A stretch of DNA of 44,538 nucleotides from assembly GCA_014729675.1 (NCBI GenBank), contig WJJM01000068.1:1-44538 (forward strand). The letters run 5' to 3'. The notes beneath the pieces were generated by a model that was not told where the DNA came from, did not search any database, and worked only from the letters and a program-made list of their open reading frames with translations. The DNA is from Candidatus Woesearchaeota archaeon (lineage in GTDB: Archaea > Nanobdellota > Nanobdellia > Woesearchaeales > WJKL01). Positions within the stretch are counted from its first letter, which is position 1, and every line of letters begins with the position of its first letter. Shown piece after piece: positions 15,692 to 24,965 of this stretch. The translations under genes and the position numbers were made by a program.

Positions 15692-17077
15692 ATGGGATTT
15701 AAAAAAGGGTGTTTATTGGTTATTTTAACAATTGCTTTTGTATTGTTTTCTATAAGTGTTTTTGGAGATATAAATACATTTACTCTTGACAATGGAGATA
15801 CTGCGTTTAATACAACAGGGTTTGACCTTAGATCTTGTGAAACTTCTGATGGTGGAGAAGTTTTTGTTGAAGCGGATTTTTCCAATGATGGGGGATATTC
15901 AACTATGTATTATTATAAGTTTGATTCAAATGACAATGTTGTCGTGAGTAAAAAACTGATCCAGAAGTTTGATGGATGGGATTTCTATGACTTTGATCTT
16001 GAATGCGAAGGCAATGAAGCTTATTTGGTGTCTTCTTTAAATAATGGAACATTAGATTCTAATAATCTGACTGTTAACATAACGGGATATTCAACTATCC
16101 AGACAATACATCTTGATTCTAGTGGTAATGCTAATGTGTTATCAGAACATCTAAAAGATTATGTTGTTTTTCAAGTAGATTTAGAAGTGGGAGATGATCT
16201 TCAAGTTTTAGTTTCAACTTATGATGAACTTAATGAAGATATAAACTCATCAGAAACATATGACATCTCTAAATCAGGATTGAATTATATCACCTTAGAT
16301 AAATCAAATGGGAATTTACTGAGCGAGGATGTTTTATTTGATGAATTAATCAGTTATTTTAGTGTAGCAAAAGATTCTTCAGATAACCTTTCTTTGATAT
16401 ATCTAAATTATACTGGTTCCAGCAATTCTGATATATATGTAACTAAAATAAATACTTCGGGAGATATTATCTTTTCTCCAGTCATGTTGAATGACGAATC
16501 AGTCCATTATACGGACTTTAAAAGCTTAAATGATATTATAGTCGATTCTTCTAATAATATCCATTCTGTTTGGGTTGAGGAAGATTCAAGCGAAGATTTT
16601 CAGACAAGGTATGCAAAATTAGATTCTGACGGTAGTATTTTGGTCAATAGCAAAGATCTAACTAGTCTTTCAAATAATGAATATGATTTTACTGTTTTTA
16701 TGGAAAATAAACAAGATTCCATCTATATTTATTATGGTGCAACTGAGCAGAAATTATGGGGAGAAGGAGGAATATCCCTCAATTATAAGGTTGATTGGAT
16801 AAATATTTCTTTTGCAGGAAATGTTTTGAATTCCCAAACATTATTGACAGACCATATTTTATATCATCTTGGTCAAGTTTGTGTGGGTGAAGAGCCTACA
16901 GGAACAGGAGACCCTGATGGGGATGGAGAGCCTTGTCAAAATTGTGGTGGCACTTGCACTGATGATGATAATCCTTCAGTTCCGGAATTTTCAAGTTTTG
17001 GAATTATAATCTCCTTGATGTTAATAGCTTTAATTGGAATGTTTATAATCAAAAGAAATGGAGTTGGTAAAATATGA
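15692..17077 (+). CDS. Secreted surface protein with VPEFS-TM-KR tail
   Basis: Signal peptide MGFKKGCLLVILTIAFVLFSISVFG; C-terminus SVPEFSSFGIIISLMLIALIGMFIIKRNGVGKI. Confidence 0.85.
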   Translation: MGFKKGCLLVILTIAFVLFSISVFGDINTFTLDNGDTAFNTTGFDLRSCETSDGGEVFVEADFSNDGGYSTMYYYKFDSNDNVVVSKKLIQKFDGWDFYDFDLECEGNEAYLVSSLNNGTLDSNNLTVNITGYSTIQTIHLDSSGNANVLSEHLKDYVVFQVDLEVGDDLQVLVSTYDELNEDINSSETYDISKSGLNYITLDKSNGNLLSEDVLFDELISYFSVAKDSSDNLSLIYLNYTGSSNSDIYVTKINTSGDIIFSPVMLNDESVHYTDFKSLNDIIVDSSNNIHSVWVEEDSSEDFQTRYAKLDSDGSILVNSKDLTSLSNNEYDFTVFMENKQDSIYIYYGATEQKLWGEGGISLNYKVDWINISFAGNVLNSQTLLTDHILYHLGQVCVGEEPTGTGDPDGDGEPCQNCGGTCTDDDNPSVPEFSSFGIIISLMLIALIGMFIIKRNGVGKI

Positions 17078-17310
17078 GAAAAAAACATTTGATTGTTATG
17101 ATTGCATTAGTTATCTTGATCCTATGTGCTGTGATGGTACAAGCAGGATTTTGGAGTTGGTTCACGGCTACAAGTTGCGGTTCATGTGTACCTTCTGGTA
17201 AATTTGGATCTACTGCTAGAATTTGCGCTAGAGGAGGGGTTGGAAGTTCACATACACAAAGAGTAGCAAATTGTGCTTCTACTCCTGGTTGTTATTGGAG
17301 ATATCCATAA
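17074..17310 (+). CDS. Small secreted Cys-containing peptide
   Basis: Signal peptide MRKKHLIVMIALVILILCAVMVQA then a short Cys-containing mature region; ATGA overlap with upstream gene. Confidence 0.65.
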   Translation: MRKKHLIVMIALVILILCAVMVQAGFWSWFTATSCGSCVPSGKFGSTARICARGGVGSSHTQRVANCASTPGCYWRYP

Positions 17311-17319
17311 TTTATTTTT

Positions 17320-18618
17320 TTATTTAAAATAATTGATGTATGTGTTTATCTTTTTTTGCATCCATTTATCTCTTTTTTTCTTGTTCATCTCTGTCATACC
17401 ATCTATAAATAATCTTAAATCTTCATCTTTCTTCTCTTTAACAGCATAATCGAGACAATCTGAGAGATGATATTTATTTATTCCTTTTATTTTTCCTTGT
17501 TCAAGATCCTTTTTGATCAGTTTTTTCTTGAAATTGTATTTTTCTTCGGGATTATCTAAAAATGTTAGATCTTCCAATATTGACCTTTCAAGATTATCCT
17601 TTATTATATCAGGATGATCTTTCTCATAAAATTCTAGTTTTTTCTTAAGCTTTTCCTGAACTTTTTCTTTTCCGATGGACTTTTTTGAATATACAGAATC
17701 AGTTGTGCCGTATTTAAAATAATCTTCTAATCTTTCATATTTTTCATTGAAATCTTTTCTATTTTTGAACCTTCTTGTGAATATATCAAGAATTCCTGAA
17801 TATATCTCAGAGACTAATTCAGCCTTATCTTTGCCTTTTGTATGCTGTTTTATTATCTGTTCAACTTCTTCTTCAGAAGCATACTCTTCCTTTATCTTAA
17901 GATCGCCTCTCTTGGCACATCTTAGCCTGTTGATTTCAGCAGCATCCTGCCATTGATTTCCTTTGCAATCAAACAGATAATCCTGATACATATCCTTATT
18001 CAAGACATCTGAATAGAAACAATAACCAAGATCAGGATCAAGATACATTAATGCTATAGCAGAATCTAAAACATTCCTTTCAGCTATCGGTTCTGTGTTA
18101 TTATAAAATCCTTCAAATAGATGCTTGATCTGTCCAGCATATGAATCTCTGACAGTATGACCCATCTCATGGAAAGCAGCCTTTAAGAAATCCATAATAT
18201 CATTTTTTTTGACATATAAATCTCCGTTCCCCCAACTTAATCCTTCTATCGGAGCATTGCAGATCTCAGCAGCGATAAGTCTTTTAAATTCATATCTTTC
18301 AAAGAGGTTAAATCTATAAAGATCTTCTATCTTCTTTCCTGTGTTAAGATGGTAGACTTCAGCTAAAAGATCTTCAACCTGGGAGATGTCTTTTATACAA
18401 TCCATATTTAAGAACATAGAATGATATTTTTCTGAATCAATCTTTCCGTCCAAGTTTCCTCTTATAACCTGGCCTTGTCTTTTGAAGAAAAAGTGTCCTC
18501 CAGTCAAAGCTCCTGAAAGAAATACAGCTCCAGCAGCTAAACCAATCTTCTTAAGATTTCTTCTAAAAAAGCCTTTTTTAACTTCTTTTTCAGCTATATT
18601 TTCAAGTTTATCTTCCAT
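17320..18618 (-). CDS. Putative membrane-anchored zinc metalloprotease, paralog A
   Basis: AAFHEMGHTVRDSY (HExxH) followed by conserved NTEPIAERNVLDS; N-terminal TM. Confidence 0.75.
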   Translation of the reverse strand: MEDKLENIAEKEVKKGFFRRNLKKIGLAAGAVFLSGALTGGHFFFKRQGQVIRGNLDGKIDSEKYHSMFLNMDCIKDISQVEDLLAEVYHLNTGKKIEDLYRFNLFERYEFKRLIAAEICNAPIEGLSWGNGDLYVKKNDIMDFLKAAFHEMGHTVRDSYAGQIKHLFEGFYNNTEPIAERNVLDSAIALMYLDPDLGYCFYSDVLNKDMYQDYLFDCKGNQWQDAAEINRLRCAKRGDLKIKEEYASEEEVEQIIKQHTKGKDKAELVSEIYSGILDIFTRRFKNRKDFNEKYERLEDYFKYGTTDSVYSKKSIGKEKVQEKLKKKLEFYEKDHPDIIKDNLERSILEDLTFLDNPEEKYNFKKKLIKKDLEQGKIKGINKYHLSDCLDYAVKEKKDEDLRLFIDGMTEMNKKKRDKWMQKKINTYINYFK

Positions 18619-18622
18619 TTTT

Positions 18623-19951
18623 TTATTCTAAATAAGCTTCATAAGTTTCTATCTTTGATTTGATGAAATTACATCTTTGTTTTTTTTCAGCTTTTTTTAA
18701 GATATCAAATAACAAACTGATGTCTTCTTTTTTGTTTTCTTTTATCGCATAGTCAAGGCAGGAGGAAGTTTTGAACATATTTATCTTATCCCATTTCTTA
18801 TTATCTGCTTTCTTTTTTATGATTTTTTTCTTAAAATTGTAATCTCCTTCAAAATCTTTTAAGAACAAATGATCAGATGTTATTGAATCTTCAAGGTTCA
18901 CCTTTATCAGTTCAGGATGATCTTTCTCATAAAATTCTAGTTTTTTCTTAAGCTTTTCTTGAACTTTTTCTTTTCCGATAAATGTTTTTGAATATAGGGA
19001 ATCAGAATCTCCATATTCAAAATAATTTTTTAGCTTATCATATTTTTCCTGAAAATCTTTTCTATCCTGAAATCTTTTCTTAAAAGAATGAAGTATGCCT
19101 GAATAAATATCAGAGATAAGATTATTAGCTTTTTTTTCCTCGATATTTTTCTTTATTATCTCTTCAACCTCTTTTTCAGAAGCGTATTCTTTTTTTATCT
19201 TGATTTTACCTTTTTTAACAAGATTTAACATATTTATCTTTTCTGCATCTCTCCATTTGCTTTTTTTACATGAAAATAGAGAATTATGATTCATATCTTT
19301 GCCTAATGTATCTATATAAACAGAATATCCTAAGTCTGGATCAAGATACATTAAAGAGATCATAGAATCAATTACATTTTTTTCAGCTATTGGCTCAGTG
19401 TTTCTAGGAGTGCCTGTTATATAGTCAGTTAAATATCTTAACGCTCTCTTTGTTTGAGAAATATATGAATCTTTATTTTCATGACCTAATTCATGAAAAG
19501 CTACTTTTAAGAAATCAGCTATACAATTCTTTTTTACATAAAGGTCACCATTACCCCAGCTCATCCCTATAGGTTTACCTCCAAGAAATTCAGAAATCTT
19601 TATCCTTAAGAACTCATCTTTTTTGAAGATATTAAATCTATAAAGATCTTCTATCTTCTTTCCTGTGTTAAGATGATAGACTTCAGCAAGAAGATCTTCA
19701 ACCTGAGAGATGTCTTTTATGTAGTCCATATCTAAGAACATAGACTGATATTTTTCTGAATCAATCTTTCCGTCTAATGTCCCTTTTATAACTTGGCCCT
19801 GTCTTTTGAAGAACAGATGGCTCCCAGCTAATGCTGTTAGAAGTACAGCTGAGCCTGCTGCCAAACCAATCTTCTTAAGATTTCTTCTGAAAAAACCTTT
19901 TTTAACTTCTTTTTCAGCTATATTTTCAAGTGATTCAGGCTTATCTTCCAT
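18623..19951 (-). CDS. Putative membrane-anchored zinc metalloprotease, paralog B
   Basis: VAFHELGHENKDSY (HExxH) followed by NTEPIAEKNVIDS; near-identical N-terminus to paralog A. Confidence 0.75.
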   Translation of the reverse strand: MEDKPESLENIAEKEVKKGFFRRNLKKIGLAAGSAVLLTALAGSHLFFKRQGQVIKGTLDGKIDSEKYQSMFLDMDYIKDISQVEDLLAEVYHLNTGKKIEDLYRFNIFKKDEFLRIKISEFLGGKPIGMSWGNGDLYVKKNCIADFLKVAFHELGHENKDSYISQTKRALRYLTDYITGTPRNTEPIAEKNVIDSMISLMYLDPDLGYSVYIDTLGKDMNHNSLFSCKKSKWRDAEKINMLNLVKKGKIKIKKEYASEKEVEEIIKKNIEEKKANNLISDIYSGILHSFKKRFQDRKDFQEKYDKLKNYFEYGDSDSLYSKTFIGKEKVQEKLKKKLEFYEKDHPELIKVNLEDSITSDHLFLKDFEGDYNFKKKIIKKKADNKKWDKINMFKTSSCLDYAIKENKKEDISLLFDILKKAEKKQRCNFIKSKIETYEAYLE

Positions 19952-19960
19952 AGTATATTT

Positions 19961-20006
19961 AAGTATTAATCATTTATAAACCTTTCGTTTTTAGTAACTA
20001 AGGAGT
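19961..20006 (-). promoter_or_regulatory. BRE/TATA promoter region of paralog B, copy 2 of the shared element
   Basis: Plus strand aagtattaatcatttataaacctttcgtttttagtaactaaggagt. Confidence 0.6.
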
Positions 20007-20067
20007 AGTTAAAAATAAACAAGATTTAACAGCAAATTATTTATATGATATTTCATATAAAAATCAT

Positions 20068-20424
20068 ATGACCAACCTTATAACTTTTATCGGATCTGGA
20101 AAAGGGACTTGGGCTCATGTACAGGAAGTTATAAAGAATGAAGAATGGGAAAAGATATTCATAATAACTGATGAGTTTGGAGCTAAGAATTTTCAGGCAG
20201 AGAAGGAAGTTGAGTTTATACTTGTAAATCCAAAAAGATATCTTAAGGATCTGAGCTTGGATATAAAAAAGAATCTTGAAGGAAAGATAATGGATACAGA
20301 AGTTGCTATTAATTTTATAAGTGGAAACGGAAAAGAGCATATGGCGCTGCTTTCTGCAATATTAAAGCTTGGATTAGGGATGAGGTTTGTAGCTTTAACG
20401 CCCAAGGGAGTAAAAGAGATATAA
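20068..20424 (+). CDS. Conserved hypothetical protein (Rossmann-like, possibly CARF-like)
   Basis: LITFIGSGKGTWAHVQEVI...IFIITDEFG...FISGNGKEHMALLSAILKLGLGMRFVALT. Confidence 0.65.
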   Translation: MTNLITFIGSGKGTWAHVQEVIKNEEWEKIFIITDEFGAKNFQAEKEVEFILVNPKRYLKDLSLDIKKNLEGKIMDTEVAINFISGNGKEHMALLSAILKLGLGMRFVALTPKGVKEI

Positions 20425-20430
20425 TATATC

Positions 20431-21153
20431 CTAGAAAACACCATACCAGTAAAGAAGCAGCCTGTCTGTTGCTTTTACAACATCCCAATCTTCTCCTTGG
20501 ATTGTTATGCAGTTATTATCTAATATGACTAAAGGGGTCTTTGATTCTTTTATGTATATTACTGGCTTGTCAGAATTGCTGCAGGTTATTATTGGCCTGT
20601 CTATACAGGCATCTGTCTCATTATTTATACATGCAGCTATAGGTATCTTTAATATCCCTTTTGCAAGATTAAGGCTAAGCTCTGCACTTGACAATGCAGT
20701 GTACTGCATCTGCTTATTTAAAGGATCAAATGTTACAAAGACTTCTTTGTTCTGATTGAATGTATCATCCAAGGAGCCTTTAACATCTATGTTTTCAAGA
20801 TCTTTAGGCCCAAAATGAAGAGGGACATCTATAAGTTTGTCTCCGGGCTTTACCCTTGTATACCATAGGCCGTCTGCAAATACAAATGAAAATCCATTGT
20901 AAAGATAATTGTTCTCCCCTGATTCTCCATTAAGATTTTTTTCATGGAGATCATCTATAGTGATAACTTCTTTTGATGAATTTCCTGTGGACTGGACTAT
21001 CAAAAGAACCAAAGCAAATACAGCAATCACAACTCCTATCATGATAAGGAGCTTTTTTGTATCTGATTTAGGATCTTCTTTTACAACATTTTCAGTTTCT
21101 TTCTGTTTCTCTTCATTCTTCTGTTCCATTTTGTCTAGGATTAAGCAGGTCAT
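20431..21153 (-). CDS. Membrane-anchored hypothetical protein, paralog of 21789-22355
   Basis: N-terminal TM; C-terminus IITCSNSDKPVIYIKESKTPLVILDNNCITIQGEDWDVVKATDRLLLYW. Confidence 0.7.
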   Translation of the reverse strand: MTCLILDKMEQKNEEKQKETENVVKEDPKSDTKKLLIMIGVVIAVFALVLLIVQSTGNSSKEVITIDDLHEKNLNGESGENNYLYNGFSFVFADGLWYTRVKPGDKLIDVPLHFGPKDLENIDVKGSLDDTFNQNKEVFVTFDPLNKQMQYTALSSAELSLNLAKGILKIPIAACINNETDACIDRPIITCSNSDKPVIYIKESKTPLVILDNNCITIQGEDWDVVKATDRLLLYWYGVF

Positions 21154-21787
21154 CTAAGAGATTCTTTCCAATATCTTTTAAACTTTTCTCTATTTTGACA
21201 AGAAAAGGGCTTACTAGCTTTGTCTCTTTTTCATAAAAGTCCTCTTTTTTATCCTCTTCATCATTATGATCTTCTTTTTCTTCTTCAACATCTTGTTCAT
21301 CTTTTTCAGGAGAGCCAAACATATTCAGAAGATTATCTTTAGCTTCTTTTTCATAATCTATATCTTTTGGCTCTTTCTTTGCTTTAGCTGTCTTATCTTC
21401 CTTATCCATATATTTTACAGCTTCCCCTGTAACAAGAGAATCATCGTCAGACTTTAATGCAATGAAAAGTATCAAAAATATGCCAATAACAACTGCAACT
21501 ATAGCAATAAGCATCTTAATTTCTTTTTTTGAATCTTTGGGCTCTTCTTCTTCTTTTTTCTCTTCTTCACCAGACTCCTCCTGGTTTTCTTCAGAATCAG
21601 TTATCTCAATGTTTTCTTTGCTATCTTCCTTGTCCATATCAATGATGGACCTTATGGCATCAAGCTTCTTTTCTATAAGCTTCTCTTTGGAGGATGATTC
21701 TTCATGCATGGATTCAGAATTATTCTCTTGTTTTTCTTCTTCAGACTGCGTTTCTTCCTCAGAATTATTCTCTTCTTCTTCAGGCAT
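21113..21787 (-). CDS. Highly acidic membrane protein with one central TM
   Basis: Glu/Lys-rich flanks around EIKMLIAIVAVVIGIFLILFIAL. Confidence 0.65.
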   Translation of the reverse strand: MPEEEENNSEEETQSEEEKQENNSESMHEESSSKEKLIEKKLDAIRSIIDMDKEDSKENIEITDSEENQEESGEEEKKEEEEPKDSKKEIKMLIAIVAVVIGIFLILFIALKSDDDSLVTGEAVKYMDKEDKTAKAKKEPKDIDYEKEAKDNLLNMFGSPEKDEQDVEEEKEDHNDEEDKKEDFYEKETKLVSPFLVKIEKSLKDIGKNLLDDLLNPRQNGTEE

Positions 21788-21788
21788 T

Positions 21789-22355
21789 TTAATTCATAAT
21801 ATCTAATATCTCATACAATAATCTGTCTTTAATCTTGATAAAACCCTCACTATCTTCGGATACTGCTATTATGCAGTTTTTTTCTATACTTATCTTAGTA
21901 TTATTTGCATCCTTAAAATATATTACAGGTACGTTTTCTGTAGCAGAGGTACAGTCTATTACCGGAAGCCCATAGGTGTTGTTGGCTGTAAAACCTATCC
22001 TTGTGTAAGTATCTGACCTTTTTTTAAGAGAACTGGCAAGAGTATATTCTGAATAAGCTATCTCTTCAGGGAACAGTGAATCTTCTTCAGATGTCATATC
22101 TACCTGGAATGCATCAAGATCAAGGCCTTTGCTTATGTTTATATGTTCAACCTGCTGAGGCAGATAATCAAATTCGTATCTTTTGTCTTCAATCTCTGTT
22201 CCCCACTTGAACTCATCCCTTTGAAAAGATATGCCTTTATATTCAAAAGTTTCTGACTCTCCAGAGGACCTGCTGAATATGAACCCTATTACACTTGAAA
22301 CCATGATGGTTATTATAAATATAGATACAAGGCTTTTTTTCATGTTTTCTTTCAT
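21789..22355 (-). CDS. Membrane-anchored hypothetical protein, paralog of 20431-21153
   Basis: N-terminal TM; C-terminus VIDCTSATENVPVIYFKDANNTKISIEKNCIIAVSEDSEGFIKIKDRLLYE. Confidence 0.7.
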   Translation of the reverse strand: MKENMKKSLVSIFIITIMVSSVIGFIFSRSSGESETFEYKGISFQRDEFKWGTEIEDKRYEFDYLPQQVEHINISKGLDLDAFQVDMTSEEDSLFPEEIAYSEYTLASSLKKRSDTYTRIGFTANNTYGLPVIDCTSATENVPVIYFKDANNTKISIEKNCIIAVSEDSEGFIKIKDRLLYEILDIMN

Positions 22356-22454
22356 ATTATTCCTGAAAAAAGTTTTTCTTTTAAATAATTTCCTAAAAAT
22401 CCATTATTTTGATGCAGGCATTTTAGAAAGATTTATATAAGACATCATTTATAT

Positions 22455-22474
22455 CTTTTAATAATCATTAAAAG
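22455..22474. promoter_or_regulatory. Inverted repeat upstream of the exporter operon (candidate operator)
   Basis: CTTTTAAT-AATC-ATTAAAAG, 8-bp arms, 4-nt spacer. Confidence 0.4.
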
Positions 22475-22500
22475 TTTAAAAAACATTAAATACATTAAAA

Positions 22501-23010
22501 TTGATAAAAATGAATGAAATTGAAAAGCGGTTTACAGGCTTTATACAGAATGCAGGCACTGCACAGGGAATAAATGACAGCCTTTTTCTGAAGCTTTTTG
22601 CATTGCTCTACATTGAGCCTGAAGAGATTTCAATGGATGAGCTTGCTGAGAAGACAGGATACAGCCTTGCATCTGTGAGCAACAAGATAAAGCAGATAGA
22701 GTCTTTGTTCGGAAATATGCTGGACTTGAGAAGGATGAACAAGCCGGGAACAAGAAAGATATACCTTTACATGGAAAAGGATTTTGATCCTGTGAAAATG
22801 ATAAAAGATACACTTTCTAAAAAGTACAAATATGTAATAAAAGCAGCAGAATCAGAACTTCCAGAAGTGATAGATAAAGGGAATAACAGCTCAGACAAGA
22901 GGACAAAAGAGCAAGCTAAGAATCTTCAGAAATATTATAATAATGTTCAGAAACTGGAGAAAGTTATAGGAAAATTGTTAGATTACATGGATGATATTGA
23001 AAATGGTTAA
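22501..23010 (+). CDS. HTH transcriptional regulator (GbsR/MarR-like); start could be 22510
   Basis: SMDELAEKTGYSLASVSNKIKQIESLFGNMLDLRRMNKPGTRKIYLY. Confidence 0.8.
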   Translation: MIKMNEIEKRFTGFIQNAGTAQGINDSLFLKLFALLYIEPEEISMDELAEKTGYSLASVSNKIKQIESLFGNMLDLRRMNKPGTRKIYLYMEKDFDPVKMIKDTLSKKYKYVIKAAESELPEVIDKGNNSSDKRTKEQAKNLQKYYNNVQKLEKVIGKLLDYMDDIENG

Positions 23011-23692
23011 GAGAGATAAACATATAATCAGGATAGTGGAAGCTTGGAAGACCTATAAGATGGGAGATGTAGATGTGCATGCTCTTAGAGGTATGAATTT
23101 TGAGGTTGAATACGGAGAATTTGTAGCTATAATGGGGCCTTCTGGATCAGGGAAATCTACAGCAGTAAATATGGTCGGCTGTCTGGATGTTCCGACAAAA
23201 GGGGATATATATCTTGAAGGCAAGAACATATCTACATTAAGCGAGTCACAGCTTGCTCAGATAAGAGGAAAGAAGATAGGATTTATCTTCCAGCAGTTCA
23301 ACCTGATATCTACACTTACAGCAAAAAGGAACGTTACACTGCCGATGGTCTTTCAGGGAGTAGGATACAGGAAAAGAGTAAGAAGGGCTGAGAAACTTTT
23401 GAAGATGGTAGGTTTGGGAGAAAGGATGCAGCACAAGCCGACAGAGCTTTCAGGAGGACAGCAGCAGAGGGTTGCCATAGCAAGAGCTTTGGCAAATGAC
23501 CCGGATGTTATACTTGCTGACGAGCCAACTGGAAATCTTGACTCAAAAACCGGAAAAGAGATGATGGATTTCTTATGCAATCTGCACAAGAAGGAGAAAA
23601 AGACAATAGTTATGGTAACCCATGATCCAAGATTAGCTAAGTTTGCAGAGAGGATAGCTCATCTTAGGGATGGATCAATAGTGAAAAGATAA
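22991..23692 (+). CDS. ABC transporter ATP-binding protein (MacB/LolD-like)
   Basis: [51 protein letters not shown]. Confidence 0.96.
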   Translation: MILKMVKRDKHIIRIVEAWKTYKMGDVDVHALRGMNFEVEYGEFVAIMGPSGSGKSTAVNMVGCLDVPTKGDIYLEGKNISTLSESQLAQIRGKKIGFIFQQFNLISTLTAKRNVTLPMVFQGVGYRKRVRRAEKLLKMVGLGERMQHKPTELSGGQQQRVAIARALANDPDVILADEPTGNLDSKTGKEMMDFLCNLHKKEKKTIVMVTHDPRLAKFAERIAHLRDGSIVKR

Positions 23693-23729
23693 CATTATTA
23701 TATGATAATAAAAAAATAAAGGTGATACA

Positions 23730-24965
23730 ATGAAAATCAAGAAAAATATAGGAATTATCCTACTTGCTTTATTATTTTCAGCAGCATATGTATATGCAGG
23801 ATCTGCCGGAGCAAATATAGGCATAAGCCTGATAAGCCAGGAGCCTGATCCTGCTGATCCTGGAGAAGTAATAGATCTGAGATTTAGGGTAGAGAATGAA
23901 GGATGGGAAACAACAGATGATATAATCGTAGAATTTGTGGAAAAGTATCCTTTTACTGTCTATGATGGAGAGAATGTAAAAGAAGTGGGAAACCTTCAAG
24001 GACTTCAGACAAGCAATGAAGGGGTTATACTTCTCTATAAGGTGAAGGTTGATGAAGATGCTGTACAGGGAACACAGTATGTAGACATAAGATATAAGGA
24101 AGGAGGTAAAGGACACTGGATAAAGATAGAAGACTTTCCTGTAAGGGTAAGGACAAGAGATCTTGTCTTGTCTGTGGATTCCATAAGATCTGAGCCAGAG
24201 CTTGTATCTCCTGGCCAGGATTTTGAGCTCAACCTTAACATAAAGAACAATGCAGATTCATTGATAAGGGACATCACTGTTGCATTGGATGTGTCAGACG
24301 ATGACATGCCATTTGCACCTTCAACATCTATATCTGAAAAGCAGGTGTACCAGATAAACTCAAATTCAGAGAAGATACTCTCTTTTGATATGGTCGCTCT
24401 GCCGGATGCTGAAGGCGGAATATACAAAGTTCCAATAGATATCTCATATACAGACGAGACAGGGACATCATATTCTAAATCAGACATAATAAGCCTGAAG
24501 ATAGCGTCATCTCCTGATCTTCTTGTCAACATAGACAATTCTGAGATAACCAATGATAAAAAATCAGGGGAAATTGCGATAAGGATAGTCAACAAAGGGC
24601 TGACAAACATAAAACTCCTTACTGCAAAAATTCAAGGTGACGATAAATTTGAAGTTCTTTCTCAGGAGGAAGCATATGTTGGGAATGTGGATTCTGATGA
24701 TTATGAGACTGCAGAATTTGAGATAAGGGTAAAAAGCTATGACCCTTTGATAAATCTGCCTTTAGAGCTTAGCTATATGGATTCTACAAACAAAGAACAC
24801 GAACAAAAAGTAGACCTTGAGCTTAAGACTCACAGCAGCAGCCTTGCTGTAAGCATAATCTCTGAGATAATCAAAGGCGTACTGATAATAGCTGTCATAG
24901 TCGGAGGAGGACTGTTCTTATATAGATGGTATAAGAAGAGAAAGAAGAAGAAAAGAACAGAATGA
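23730..24965 (+). CDS. Secreted membrane-anchored COG1361-like (S-layer/CARDB-type) protein
   Basis: Signal peptide, repeated Ig-like CARDB modules, C-terminal TM and KKRKKKKRTE. Confidence 0.82.
   Translation: MKIKKNIGIILLALLFSAAYVYAGSAGANIGISLISQEPDPADPGEVIDLRFRVENEGWETTDDIIVEFVEKYPFTVYDGENVKEVGNLQGLQTSNEGVILLYKVKVDEDAVQGTQYVDIRYKEGGKGHWIKIEDFPVRVRTRDLVLSVDSIRSEPELVSPGQDFELNLNIKNNADSLIRDITVALDVSDDDMPFAPSTSISEKQVYQINSNSEKILSFDMVALPDAEGGIYKVPIDISYTDETGTSYSKSDIISLKIASSPDLLVNIDNSEITNDKKSGEIAIRIVNKGLTNIKLLTAKIQGDDKFEVLSQEEAYVGNVDSDDYETAEFEIRVKSYDPLINLPLELSYMDSTNKEHEQKVDLELKTHSSSLAVSIISEIIKGVLIIAVIVGGGLFLYRWYKKRKKKKRTE

Noticed and set aside
20045-20060. ATATGATATTTCATAT palindrome-like sequence upstream of 20068, resembling the ArsR-like operator
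   Set aside because: Arms are shorter and spacing differs from the 5015 palindrome; expected by chance in AT-rich intergenic DNA.
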